From JBGTFE01 sp041747435 (lineage in GTDB: Bacteria > Acidobacteriota > Blastocatellia > Pyrinomonadales > Pyrinomonadaceae), in the NCBI GenBank assembly GCA_041747435.1, contig JBGTFE010000111.1:1-64000 (forward strand): a DNA stretch of 64,000 nucleotides, read 5' to 3'. Below are positions 42,083 through 50,466 of this stretch, one piece after another. Below the pieces are notes generated by a model. The model was not told where the DNA came from. It ran no database searches and was given only the letters and a program-made list of their open reading frames with translations. A program made the position numbers and the translations under genes. Within the stretch, counting starts at the first letter, position 1; each line of letters starts with the position of its first letter.

Positions 42083-44194
42083 CTATTTCATCCCGAGATT
42101 TTTCATCAGAAAGCCGTAAATGTCCGCCTGTTCTTCGATGACCTTCGCCGTCGGTTTACCCGCTCCATGTCCGGCTTTGGTTTCGATACGGATCAAGACA
42201 GGCGCGTCGCCGCCCTGCGCCGCTTGCATTGCCGCCGCGTATTTAAAGCTGTGCGCCGGAAAAACGCGGTCGTCGTGGTCGGCGGTCGTGATCAGCGTTG
42301 CCGGATATTTTGCGTCCGTCTTAACGTTGTGCAGGGGCGAATAAGCGTACAACGCCTTGAATTCGTCCGCGTTGTCAGGCGAACCGTAATCCGAAGTCCA
42401 TGCCCAACCGATCGTGAATTTTGTAAAGCGAAGCATATCCATCACGCCAACCGCGGGAAGCGCCGCTCCGAAAAGATCGGGGCGTTGGTTTAGGACCGCG
42501 CCGACGAGCAAACCGCCATTCGAGCCGCCCTGAATCGCCAGTTTTGACGGCTGCGTGTACTTATTCGCAACAAGCCATTCGCCGGCGGCGATAAAATCGT
42601 CAAAGACGTTCTGTTTTTTCAATTTCGTTCCCGCTTCGTGCCAGGCTTTGCCATATTCCGCCCCGCCGCGCAAATTCGCTACCGCGAAAACGCCGCCCAT
42701 TTCCATCCAAACCAGCCGCGAAACCGAAAAGCCCGGCGTTTGCGAAATGTTGAAACCGCCGTAACCGTAAAGCAGGGTCGGGTTATTTCCGTCGAGCTTT
42801 ATGCCTTTTTTGTGAACGATGAACATCGGGACGAGCGTTCCGTCTTTGCTTTTGTATTTGACCTGTTTGACTGCGTATTTGGACGGATCAAAGGCGACCT
42901 TCGCCTGCCGGAAAAGCTCGCTCTTGCCTGTTTTCATATCGTAGCGATAGATCGTCGGCGGAGCGTTGTAGCTTGAATAACTGTAAAAAGTTTCCGTGTC
43001 AAAGCGTTTGCCTCCAAAACCACCGGCGGAACCGATGCCGGGAAGTTTTACTTCACGCACGAGTTTGCCGTCGATGTCGTGGATACGGATCTGAGTGTAG
43101 GCGTCTTTTAAATAATTCAAGACAAACTGATTGTTGATAAAGTTCACGCCGCCAAGCGTTTCCGCCGCTTCCGGAATTACGTCCTGCCACGCAAGTTCCT
43201 TTTCGAGCGCGTTGACCTTCACGATTTTTCCAAGCGGGGCATTCTTATTTGTCCGAAAGTAAAACGTCGCTTCGTCGTTGCCAAGGAACGAATATCCGGC
43301 TTCGAGTTTATCGACGAGAGTCATGATCGGAGCTCGCTCCATCGTCAGGTTTTTGAAAAAAATCATTCGCTCGGGTCCGGTGCCTTTACCGACGCCAAGG
43401 ATCAGCCAGTTGCCGTCCTCGCTGACGGAAGCGCCCACGAAATATTCTTTGTCTGCAGGTTCGTAGACGACATAGTCTTCAGACTGCGGTGTACCCAGCT
43501 TATGAAAATAAAGTTTCTGACCGAAAGTATTGACCTTGAGTTCTTTACCTTTTTCGGCTTCGGGAAAACGGCTGTAGAAAAAGCCGGAATTGTCCTTGAG
43601 CCACGAAACTCCGCCTTGGCGGTTCGGCGCCAGAACGTCAGCCAGATCCTTTCCGGTTTCGACATCCTTTACGCGCCACTCGCTGCGGTCGGACCCGGCG
43701 ATCGCGACGCCGTAAGCAACGAGCTTGCCGTCATCCGTAAATGAAAGTCCGGCGAGCGCGGCGGTTCCGTCCGTCGAAAGCTTGTTCGGATCCATAAAAA
43801 CGCGTCCCGCATCGGCGATCGAATCCGCAATATATAAAACCGATTGATTTTGCAAACCGTCGTTCTTGTAATAAAAATAATGCTTGCCGACCTTAAACGG
43901 AGCGGAATATCGCTCATAATTCCAGAGCTCCGTCAGCCGTTTTTTGATCTGCTCGCGCTGCGGAATTCCGCTCAAATATGCGAACGTAATTTTGTTCTGC
44001 GCCTCGATCCAAGCCTGAGTTTCCGCCGAATCGGTGTCTTCGAGCCAGCGAAACGGATCGTAAACTTTCATACCGTGATATTCGTCAACTTGATCGACCT
44101 TTTTCGTTTTCGGATATTCGATCTTCTGCGCCGAAACCGTGAGAACGAACGAGACACAAATAATTACCGCAAGCCATAACCTTAACTTTTGCAT
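42083..44194 (-). CDS. Secreted prolyl oligopeptidase (S9A)
   Basis: 703 residues from the ATG at 44194, with GAGG upstream (an open TTG lies at 44206). Signal peptide to about residue 23 (VSFVLTVSAQ). N-terminal propeller begins YPKTKKVDQVDEYHGMKVYDPFRWLED; C-terminal alpha/beta hydrolase with LLYGYGGFNISQTPGF, RGGAEYGKAWHEAG, nucleophile in QGGSNGGLLVGA, Asp in DHDDRVFPAHSF and His in KAGHGAGKP. Cuts short peptides after proline in the periplasm. Stand-alone. Confidence 0.95.
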   Translation of the reverse strand: MQKLRLWLAVIICVSFVLTVSAQKIEYPKTKKVDQVDEYHGMKVYDPFRWLEDTDSAETQAWIEAQNKITFAYLSGIPQREQIKKRLTELWNYERYSAPFKVGKHYFYYKNDGLQNQSVLYIADSIADAGRVFMDPNKLSTDGTAALAGLSFTDDGKLVAYGVAIAGSDRSEWRVKDVETGKDLADVLAPNRQGGVSWLKDNSGFFYSRFPEAEKGKELKVNTFGQKLYFHKLGTPQSEDYVVYEPADKEYFVGASVSEDGNWLILGVGKGTGPERMIFFKNLTMERAPIMTLVDKLEAGYSFLGNDEATFYFRTNKNAPLGKIVKVNALEKELAWQDVIPEAAETLGGVNFINNQFVLNYLKDAYTQIRIHDIDGKLVREVKLPGIGSAGGFGGKRFDTETFYSYSSYNAPPTIYRYDMKTGKSELFRQAKVAFDPSKYAVKQVKYKSKDGTLVPMFIVHKKGIKLDGNNPTLLYGYGGFNISQTPGFSVSRLVWMEMGGVFAVANLRGGAEYGKAWHEAGTKLKKQNVFDDFIAAGEWLVANKYTQPSKLAIQGGSNGGLLVGAVLNQRPDLFGAALPAVGVMDMLRFTKFTIGWAWTSDYGSPDNADEFKALYAYSPLHNVKTDAKYPATLITTADHDDRVFPAHSFKYAAAMQAAQGGDAPVLIRIETKAGHGAGKPTAKVIEEQADIYGFLMKNLGMK

Positions 44195-44335
44195 AACATA
44201 CCTCAAATTTTTGAACGGGTGTTTTGAATTATTTGACGATTTTACTACAAAAGTGCCGCGTTGGGAAAAAACGGCAAAAGAAGGCGCGGCAGAGCTTACC
44301 CCATCGGGCTGATGCTTTGTACGTCCTACTGTCGA

Positions 44336-46735
44336 TTAAAAAACCGGCAGATGCTCGTCTTTTCGCGGCTTATCCGAAGATTCGTTTTCGGCTTCGTCCG
44401 TTTTTTCTTGCGGAAGCCAGTTGTGTTTTTGGTATAAAAGCTTTTCCATCGCGTCCACGGGCAGCGGTTTTGACATCAGATAGCCCTGACCGAAGTCGCA
44501 GCCGAGATTTTGCAGGAGAGCAAGCTGGGTTTCTGTCTCGATGCCTTCGGCGATAACGCGCATTTTAAGATTTTTCGCGAGCGAGATTATGGTTTGAAGT
44601 ATCTCGGAGTTTTCACCGTTTTCGCCGACGCTGTAAACAAATGAGCGGTCGATCTTGAGCGTGTCGAACGGCAGCCTATGAAGGTGACTTAGCGAAGAAT
44701 AACCGGTCCCGAAATCGTCAATGCTGAGCATCACGCCGAGCGCTTTAAGGCGATTTAGAATTTCGATCGTGCGCTCTGCGTTTTCCATCGCAGCGCTTTC
44801 CGTGATCTCCAATTTGAGCGCCGTGGGCGGAAGAGAAACTGAATCCAGCGAACGCTGAACGTCGTCGATGAGACTTTCGTGCACGAGATGCTTGCCGGAA
44901 ATATTCACGCTGATGATCATTTCGGCGTAATTTGGTGAAAGCGCGCGCCAGCTTGCGATCTGCGCGCACGTTTGGTCGAGTATCCAAGTGGTGATCGGAA
45001 TGATCAAACCCGAATCTTCCGCGATCGGAATAAAATCTGCCGGCGAGATAAATCCGCGCGTCGCATGCTGCCACCGAAGAAGCGCCTCAAAACCGATAAT
45101 TTCGCCGTCTTTGAGCGAGATCAAAGGCTGATAATGCATCGAAAGTTCGTTGCGCTCAAGCGCGAATCGCAGATCGGATTCGAGCTTGATGCGGTCGAGG
45201 AATCGCGCGCGCAGCGTTGTATCGAAAATCGCAGCGCCGGCGCCTGTTTCCTTCGCATGATGCATAGCTATATCGGCATCGCGCAGAATTTCCTCCGGAT
45301 TTGTATATTCCCGCTCGAACCGCGCGATACCGATATTCAATTCGACAAAAATGTTATTTCCGCTCAAGCTGAACGGTTCGGAAATCTTCTGATGGATCTT
45401 GCGCGCGATCTTTTCAGCGTCCTCTACCGAAGAAAGATCTTTGAGAACGATCGCGAATTCGTCGCCGCCTAGCCGTGCCACGACGTCGTGTTCATAGAGC
45501 AGACGAAGCAGGCGCTTTGCCACGATTATCAGGACTTTGTCACCGACCGTGTGACCTAAACTGTCGTTTATGTTCTTGAACCGGCAAATGTCGAGAAACA
45601 AAACAAAAAACGGCGCGGAAGGATCGGACTTGTCGATCAAGTCTCTCAGAACCCCGGCAAAATTTGCGCGGTTCGCGAGATTCGTCAAAGTATCGTGCAT
45701 CGCGGAATGTTGAAACGCTTCCTTGCTGATGCGTAGCGCGTCACTTACTTTTTCCTCTTTTTCAAGAAGAACCCTCAACTGTTTTGCATAATTCTCGGCT
45801 TGCACGGCGCGGGTTCTTTCGGCTTCCGCCTTTTCTCTCTCAGCGTCCTCAGCTTTGCTGATAGCATCGTTTATCTCGCCGATCGATTGCCGGTAAACGA
45901 GATACGCAACCCCGAAAGCAAGGAATGCGATCGCGGTCGTTAACAGGTCAGCGTAATTTATGACCTTATAAACAATTCCAGCGAGCCCGGCACCGAAGAT
46001 CTGCGTGATCGAACTGAAAAAACCTTCGTGCTTCCACGTTTCCCAGAAGTTTTTTCGTTTAACCAACGAGTGAAACGCAGTCGCGAGAAGCGATAAAACA
46101 ATGAATTGCGAGAAGGTCAGAATTCCAAGCACGGCAATTAAATGTCGCGTGCTTTCCGCCGGATTTAAACCCGCAGTAATGTGCGATAACAAAAGCAAAG
46201 CTGCGTAAGCACAGGTCGTCGCTAGTACGGTAATTGACGCGTTCGTCGGAATCATCAATTTTCCGAAACTGAGAGTTCCTTTCGAATTTAGATAATAACA
46301 ACTTGCCAACATTTCGATCGCGGCAAGCAGGATAGCCGCTTCTCCGCCAAACGTTAGAAACGTTAGAAATATTATTGAATCGGAAAAACTGACTGAAAAA
46401 TTTGAGCGCGGCAAAGTCAGAACCATCTTCGGCGCAACAAAGACTGCAAAGACAAGTAGCAAAAGAAAATTCAAACTAAAGACATCATGCGAAAGATTCG
46501 CTAGGACAAAACTCAGACACAACGCACCGAGCGCAATTATTATGAACTTTAGATAGTCGATAATTTTCACTTTATTGACAAAACGCAAAAAGAAAGATCG
46601 TGAAAAATTCAGAAGTTTGGGAAAATTCAATGATGAGATTGGGGGGAGTAGCAAAACCGAAGAGGGTAAGACAAATCCCGCCACTAGTAATATAGCATCA
46701 ATTAACGAAGAATTGCTACAAAAATTCTCCCGCAA
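44336..46735 (-). CDS. Membrane GGDEF/EAL protein (cyclic di-GMP turnover)
   Basis: Up to 799 residues; the first frame start is TTG at 46735. A GTG at 46570 (giving 744 residues) is an alternative, as no good ribosome site favours either. N-terminal membrane sensor of eight or so helices (IIIALGALCLSFVLANL, FSDSIIFLTFLTFGGEAAILLAAIEMLA and others), a coiled-coil linker (AEDAEREKAEAERTRAVQAENYAKQLRVLLEKEEK), GGDEF (HDTLTNLANRANF, RLGGDEFAIVL) and EAL (GFEALLRWQHATRGFISP, DDFGTGYSSL, KIDRSFV) domains, both with intact signatures. Might synthesise, degrade or only sense c-di-GMP. Confidence 0.9.
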   Translation of the reverse strand: MRENFCSNSSLIDAILLVAGFVLPSSVLLLPPISSLNFPKLLNFSRSFFLRFVNKVKIIDYLKFIIIALGALCLSFVLANLSHDVFSLNFLLLLVFAVFVAPKMVLTLPRSNFSVSFSDSIIFLTFLTFGGEAAILLAAIEMLASCYYLNSKGTLSFGKLMIPTNASITVLATTCAYAALLLLSHITAGLNPAESTRHLIAVLGILTFSQFIVLSLLATAFHSLVKRKNFWETWKHEGFFSSITQIFGAGLAGIVYKVINYADLLTTAIAFLAFGVAYLVYRQSIGEINDAISKAEDAEREKAEAERTRAVQAENYAKQLRVLLEKEEKVSDALRISKEAFQHSAMHDTLTNLANRANFAGVLRDLIDKSDPSAPFFVLFLDICRFKNINDSLGHTVGDKVLIIVAKRLLRLLYEHDVVARLGGDEFAIVLKDLSSVEDAEKIARKIHQKISEPFSLSGNNIFVELNIGIARFEREYTNPEEILRDADIAMHHAKETGAGAAIFDTTLRARFLDRIKLESDLRFALERNELSMHYQPLISLKDGEIIGFEALLRWQHATRGFISPADFIPIAEDSGLIIPITTWILDQTCAQIASWRALSPNYAEMIISVNISGKHLVHESLIDDVQRSLDSVSLPPTALKLEITESAAMENAERTIEILNRLKALGVMLSIDDFGTGYSSLSHLHRLPFDTLKIDRSFVYSVGENGENSEILQTIISLAKNLKMRVIAEGIETETQLALLQNLGCDFGQGYLMSKPLPVDAMEKLLYQKHNWLPQEKTDEAENESSDKPRKDEHLPVF

Positions 46736-46904
46736 AATCTATTAATCCTAGACATTAAATAAGGCGAACCTTGCGAAATCACCTTGGCAACCGCCGGCTT
46801 CAAAATAGATAAAAAAACGCAGCCTATTCGGAATTAGTCGATCCTCCTCAAGGATATGCTCTTTGTGAGAAATTTTTGTGCAAAGCCGTCGACTTGTATA
46901 CCGG

Positions 46905-47006
46905 TTATACGACTTCGAACTGGATAGACTGTATACGAAATGTGTAAATTGCAGAAACTTGGGCACTTACCTTGGGATTAGCTGAAATTGTTACGTCGGT
47001 ATACAT
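46905..47006 (-). CDS. Possible small gene of 33 codons
   Basis: Starts with ATG at 47006; GGAGG lies 9 bases upstream, an ideal distance. Encodes about 33 residues (MYTDVTISANPKVSAQ and so on) with no signal peptide or Cys. The ribosome site is the only support, and chance is quite possible. Confidence 0.25.
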   Translation of the reverse strand: MYTDVTISANPKVSAQVSAIYTFRIQSIQFEVV

Positions 47007-47105
47007 TTCTGCGATCCTCCGTTAAATTTTTGTTACGCCGAAGAAGTACACGCTAAGTGACTGTCGACACATCACTTAATGACTTCCTATAAGCACCGGC
47101 AAGCT

Positions 47106-47122
47106 TTGGCACGCGGCTTGTT
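47106..47122 (+). promoter_or_regulatory. Sigma-54 promoter ahead of small secreted repeat protein
   Basis: TTGGCACGCGGCTTGTT, matching the pilin promoter in the same 17-base frame except in the spacer (CGGC for AAGC). Transcription start predicted at about 47133, leaving a leader of ~59 bases before the ATG at 47192. Confidence 0.8.
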
Positions 47123-47191
47123 TAATAGACAGGCATAGCGGAGCAAAAAGCTTCAGATAAATAAAAAAATAAAATAAGGAGAAGAGAAAAA

Positions 47192-47458
47192 ATGAAAAAC
47201 TTAAGAAATTTAATAGCAGCAGTTACTTTGATGGCGGTTTTGGTTATGGGATCAATTTCGGCGAATGCGGGTATTTTGTTGGGCGACCTGAAGGGGAATT
47301 CGGATACTTGCGCCAACGATACAAAGGTTGATTCAGGCATCATAATCGGGGGCTTTACGGGAATAATCATCGGTGGTTTTACCGGAATCATCATTGGTGG
47401 CGTATCGGGCACCGGTTGCCAAGAGCAAAGCGACAGCGGAATTTTGTTGGGTGACTAA
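47192..47458 (+). CDS. Small secreted Gly/Ile repeat protein
   Basis: 88 residues. Signal peptide (AVTLMAVLVMGSISANA, cleavage near residue 26). The mature part opens with GILLGD and closes with SGILLGD, and between lie three tandem octapeptides GIIIGGFT, GIIIGGFT, GIIIGGVS (47336-47407; residues 49-72). Cys40 and one near residue 76 could bridge. An AAGGAGA ribosome site precedes the ATG, a sigma-54 promoter lies at -84 to -70, and a good terminator follows. The family is not recognised. The repeat looks like one for beta packing or self-assembly, which is inference. Confidence 0.75.
   Translation: MKNLRNLIAAVTLMAVLVMGSISANAGILLGDLKGNSDTCANDTKVDSGIIIGGFTGIIIGGFTGIIIGGVSGTGCQEQSDSGILLGD
47336..47407. 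repeat. Three 24-bp tandem coding repeats
   Basis: Three in-frame 24-base units, each encoding GIIIGG plus two residues. They differ mostly at codon third positions, e.g. ATC/ATA/ATT for Ile, so the amino-acid repeat is kept while the DNA drifts. Confidence 0.8.
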
Positions 47459-47499
47459 TTTCCAGACGCGTTCCTCTGTGAAGGTTGACGAAGATCATA

Positions 47500-47533
47500 A
47501 AAAAAGCTCGTTGAGAAATCGACGGGCTTTTTT
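47500..47533 (+). terminator. Rho-independent terminator after small secreted protein
   Basis: AAAAAAGCTCGT (47500-47511) pairs with ACGGGCTTTTTT (47522-47533) across a 10-base loop, with one wobble. The T run is part of the stem end. It may also serve the convergent cysteine desulfurase gene. Confidence 0.85.
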
Positions 47534-47534
47534 G

Positions 47535-48722
47535 CTAAGCGGGGTTGTTGGCACGACGAGGTGAAAGACGTCGCAGATTTTCGACCGCGGTAGGCAGAAT
47601 TGCCAAAAGGTATTCGACGTCTTTCGCAGAATTCTCTTTGCCGAAACTAAACCGGATCGCTCCGCGTGCTAGCCCATCGTTTCTTCCTAGCGCGCAAATA
47701 ACCGGAGAAGGTTCGAGCGAACCGGATGAACACGCGGAGCCGGTCGAAACGGCGATTCCAAGCATATCGAGATTGATCAGCAAGCCTTCGCCTTCGATAA
47801 ATCGGAAGGAAATGTTTGAAATATTCGGCAGGCGCGAATCGCGTTTGCCGTTGAGGACGAGGTCGGAGATCTTCTCGCCGATCCCGTCCTCGAACCTGTT
47901 CCGAAGATATTCCAATCGAGAAGAATTTTCCGCCAAATTATTTTTTGCCAACTCACAAGCCTTTCCGAAAGCGACGATAAGTGGAACCGATTCGGTACCG
48001 CCGCGCCGCTCGCGTTCCTGATGACCGCCGATATTTTGCGGATGAAGCCGCACACCGCGCCGCGCATACAAAGCGCCGACGCCTTTCGGCGCGTAAATTT
48101 TGTGTCCAGAAAGCGAGAGCAGATCGCAGCCGATCTCTTCGACGTCGACCGCAATTTTCCCAGCAGCCTGAACTGCATCGGTATGAAACCAGATCTTTCT
48201 ACCGTTTTCTCTCAGTTCGTGGACGAGCTTTCCGATCTCTTCGACCGGCTGAATCGTGCCGATCTCGTTGTTTGCGGTCATAACCGATATCGAAACTGTG
48301 TCATCGCGAAGAGCATTCTTCACATCTTCGATTCTGACGATTCCATCTTCATAAACCGGCAGATACGTGACTTCGTAACCACTTTTTTCCAGATCTTCGC
48401 AAACATTTTTAACCGCCGAATGCTCGATCGTCGACGTAATAATATGTTTTCCGCATTTGTTATTTGCTTCCAAAAGCCCGCGAATCGCGAGGTTGTTTGC
48501 CTCAGTTCCGCCGGAAGTGAAAACGATTTCGTTCGGACGCGCGTTGATCAAATCCGCAACCTGATGCCGCGCTTTATCAACGGCGGCGCGCGCTTCCTGC
48601 CCGAAAAAATGTATGCTCGACGCGTTGCCGAATTTCTCGGTCAAAAAGGGAAGCATCGCCTCGACGACCTCACTATCGATTGGCGTCGTTGCGGAATTAT
48701 CTAAATAAACGCGGCGCAACAT
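47535..48722 (-). CDS. Cysteine desulfurase (NifS/IscS class V aminotransferase)
   Basis: 395 residues. PLP enzyme that takes sulfur from cysteine for Fe-S clusters and tRNA thiolation. Opening RRVYLDNSATTPIDSEV, PLP-lysine in SLSGHKIYAPKG, FTSGGTEANNLAIRG, active-site Cys in STGSACSSGSLEPS. The long loop with SACSSGS marks it as the group I type (IscS/NifS-like). No iscU or tRNA-thiolation partner (mnmA) lies next to it, so its exact pathway is not decided. Confidence 0.94.
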   Translation of the reverse strand: MLRRVYLDNSATTPIDSEVVEAMLPFLTEKFGNASSIHFFGQEARAAVDKARHQVADLINARPNEIVFTSGGTEANNLAIRGLLEANNKCGKHIITSTIEHSAVKNVCEDLEKSGYEVTYLPVYEDGIVRIEDVKNALRDDTVSISVMTANNEIGTIQPVEEIGKLVHELRENGRKIWFHTDAVQAAGKIAVDVEEIGCDLLSLSGHKIYAPKGVGALYARRGVRLHPQNIGGHQERERRGGTESVPLIVAFGKACELAKNNLAENSSRLEYLRNRFEDGIGEKISDLVLNGKRDSRLPNISNISFRFIEGEGLLINLDMLGIAVSTGSACSSGSLEPSPVICALGRNDGLARGAIRFSFGKENSAKDVEYLLAILPTAVENLRRLSPRRANNPA

Positions 48723-48854
48723 ACTTTGATTTTATCTAAAATACGCGGCAAAGACGAACTTATGTTGCTCTCGCTCCGTTAGATAAGATAAAGTAAAACG
48801 TTGCGGCATGAGACGGCATCAAAACGGTGACTCGTTATTTTAGAAGGAAATACA

Positions 48855-50021
48855 ATGGATTTTGCAACAAAGGAAATTTTTAAGCGCTATGCGAGCATCG
48901 TCGTCGGAAGACCGATCTCGCCCGTTTTTTTGAATATTCTCGTCACGAGCGTCTGCGATATGCGCTGCACGCACTGCTTTTTTACGGAAGAGCTCGACGA
49001 TCGTCCGCGTAAAAAATTGCAGATGAAAGCGGACGAGATCGGTAAAATTTCGGAAACGCTGGGCGGAAACCTCGGCGTGCTCGTGCTCGCCGGCGGCGAA
49101 CCGTTTACGCGCAAGGATTTACCCGAGATCGTTCGCGCATTTTACGAAAACAACAAACTCGATTCGGTTTATTTGATGAGCAACGGTCAGATTCATCAGC
49201 GAATTTTACCGGATGTTGCGCGGATTATGGATGAATGTCCGAATCTGAACGTGTCGGTCGCCCTCGGAATTGACGGCGTAAAATCCGCGCACGAAAAGAT
49301 TCGCCGTAAAGAGGGAAGTTGGGACAAAGCGATCCACACGGCGCGCACGCTGCAGCAGATGAAGCGCGAACAATATCCGCGTCTCGATATCCAAACCTGC
49401 ACGTGCGTGATGCATTCGAACGAAGACACGATCTTCGAATGGTATGACTTTTTGAAACACGATCTGAAGCCGGACAAAGTGAATATTAACTATATTCGAC
49501 CGCCTTCGGCTGATCCGAAAGAATTGGAGTTTGACCATAAACGCTACGCCGAACTTTCGCAAATGATCTTGGACGACACGAAAAACGCCGCGCTGAAAAA
49601 CAATTACGGCGGAAAATCGGGCTTTTTCAAAGCAGCCGTGGATATTTATATGCACGATATCATCGCCAAAACCAAAGAGGAAAACAAGGCGCAGCTCAAA
49701 TGTTATGCGGGAAGCGCGGGCGCGGTGATCTACGATAACGGCGCGCTGTCGTCATGCGAAAACAAGCCCGACGTTTTGAATCTGCGCGATTACGATTGGA
49801 ATTTCCAAGCCGCCTGGCGGACGAATTTAATGAAAGACCGCCGAGTCGAAGCCGGCGCGGGCTGTTTCTGCACGCACGAATCGAACTGTTTTTATCCGAG
49901 CTTGCCGTTTAACGGGAAACATTTGATCAAGATCAAAAAGCTTGAAAAACAAATGAAAAAAGCGGCGAAGCATTTAGGATCGAATCAGCCGACGGCGGAA
50001 GGCTTGGCGGTCAAAGCGTAA
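48855..50021 (+). CDS. Radical SAM protein with SPASM-like C-terminus
   Basis: 388 residues. The cluster-binding CxxxCxxC is Cys34-Asp-Met-Arg-Cys38-Thr-His-Cys41. Partial TIM barrel with VLAGGEPFTRKDLPEIVR and NVSVALGIDGVKSAHEKIR. The C-terminal part has CYAGSAGAVIYDNGALSSCENKP and AGAGCFCTHESNCFYPSL, Cys-rich as in SPASM/twitch proteins that hold extra clusters. No precursor peptide for a modified RiPP was seen adjacent. Substrate unknown. ATG is preceded by AAGGAAA. Confidence 0.9.
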   Translation: MDFATKEIFKRYASIVVGRPISPVFLNILVTSVCDMRCTHCFFTEELDDRPRKKLQMKADEIGKISETLGGNLGVLVLAGGEPFTRKDLPEIVRAFYENNKLDSVYLMSNGQIHQRILPDVARIMDECPNLNVSVALGIDGVKSAHEKIRRKEGSWDKAIHTARTLQQMKREQYPRLDIQTCTCVMHSNEDTIFEWYDFLKHDLKPDKVNINYIRPPSADPKELEFDHKRYAELSQMILDDTKNAALKNNYGGKSGFFKAAVDIYMHDIIAKTKEENKAQLKCYAGSAGAVIYDNGALSSCENKPDVLNLRDYDWNFQAAWRTNLMKDRRVEAGAGCFCTHESNCFYPSLPFNGKHLIKIKKLEKQMKKAAKHLGSNQPTAEGLAVKA

Positions 50022-50060
50022 GGTTTGTCTTTTTCCATGGTTTCTTACGACTGTAAGGCT

Positions 50061-50429
50061 ATGAAAAGATTTACAAAAAATATCGTTTTAACGCTGGCTT
50101 TACTTTTGACAATCGGGACACTTTTGACTTGCGATTCGGTTTCCGAAACGGCAGACAATGCTAATTTCGCTACGGCGAACATAAACGGAAACCTCAGTGG
50201 AAATGAAAATCGTTCAAACCGAAACGATAACTCCAACGCCAAGCGCAACTCAAACGTAAATAGGAATTCCAATGGAAACCGAAACGAGAACGGAAACCGG
50301 AACGGCAACTCTAAATCGAATAATAACCGGAATTCCAACGTCAACGACAACTCGAACCGCGACGATGACGACGGCGACCGCAGAGGTCGGCGCGGCAGAG
50401 GACGCGGCGGAAGAAGCGGGCGCGGTTAA
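50061..50429 (+). CDS. Asn-rich low-complexity lipoprotein
   Basis: 122 residues from the ATG at 50061. Lipoprotein signal ALLLTIGTLLTC (lipidated Cys near residue 24), then NRNSNGNRNENGNRNGNSKSNNNRNSN repeats of four to six residues and an Asp/Gly/Arg-rich tail (RRGRRGRGRGGRSGRG). No catalytic motif. Perhaps a flexible surface or cell-wall-binding stalk. The repeat DNA keeps another frame open for the next gene's shadow extension. Confidence 0.6.
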   Translation: MKRFTKNIVLTLALLLTIGTLLTCDSVSETADNANFATANINGNLSGNENRSNRNDNSNAKRNSNVNRNSNGNRNENGNRNGNSKSNNNRNSNVNDNSNRDDDDGDRRGRRGRGRGGRSGRG

Positions 50430-50466
50430 AAGCTTATCTAAAGGTCAACCGCCGCCACTGGAAAGA

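Larger units (their letters stand above)
46736..47191. other. Long intergenic region between GGDEF/EAL and small secreted protein genes
   Basis: 456 bp. It holds the sigma-54 promoter at 47106-47122 and, on the minus strand, a possible 33-codon small gene (46905-47006). GTATAC occurs several times (near 46898, 46932 and 46999). The open frame at 46748-46966 lacks a ribosome site. No RNA gene was recognised. Confidence 0.5.

Noticed and set aside
46748..46966. 72-codon minus-strand frame
   Set aside because: No ribosome site, no domain, low plausibility.
47336..47407. Short tandem repeats suggesting a CRISPR array
   Set aside because: The units are adjacent without spacers and encode in-frame peptide repeats.
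47122..47412. 96-codon minus-strand frame with MPVKPPMIIPVKPP repeats
   Set aside because: It is the antisense image of the GIIIGG repeats of the small secreted protein, which has signal peptide, ribosome site, promoter and terminator.
50272..50466. N-terminal extension of the glycosyltransferase (METETRTETGT...)
   Set aside because: It is a frame-shifted reading of the Asn-rich lipoprotein repeats; the ATG at 50467 fits the family start.
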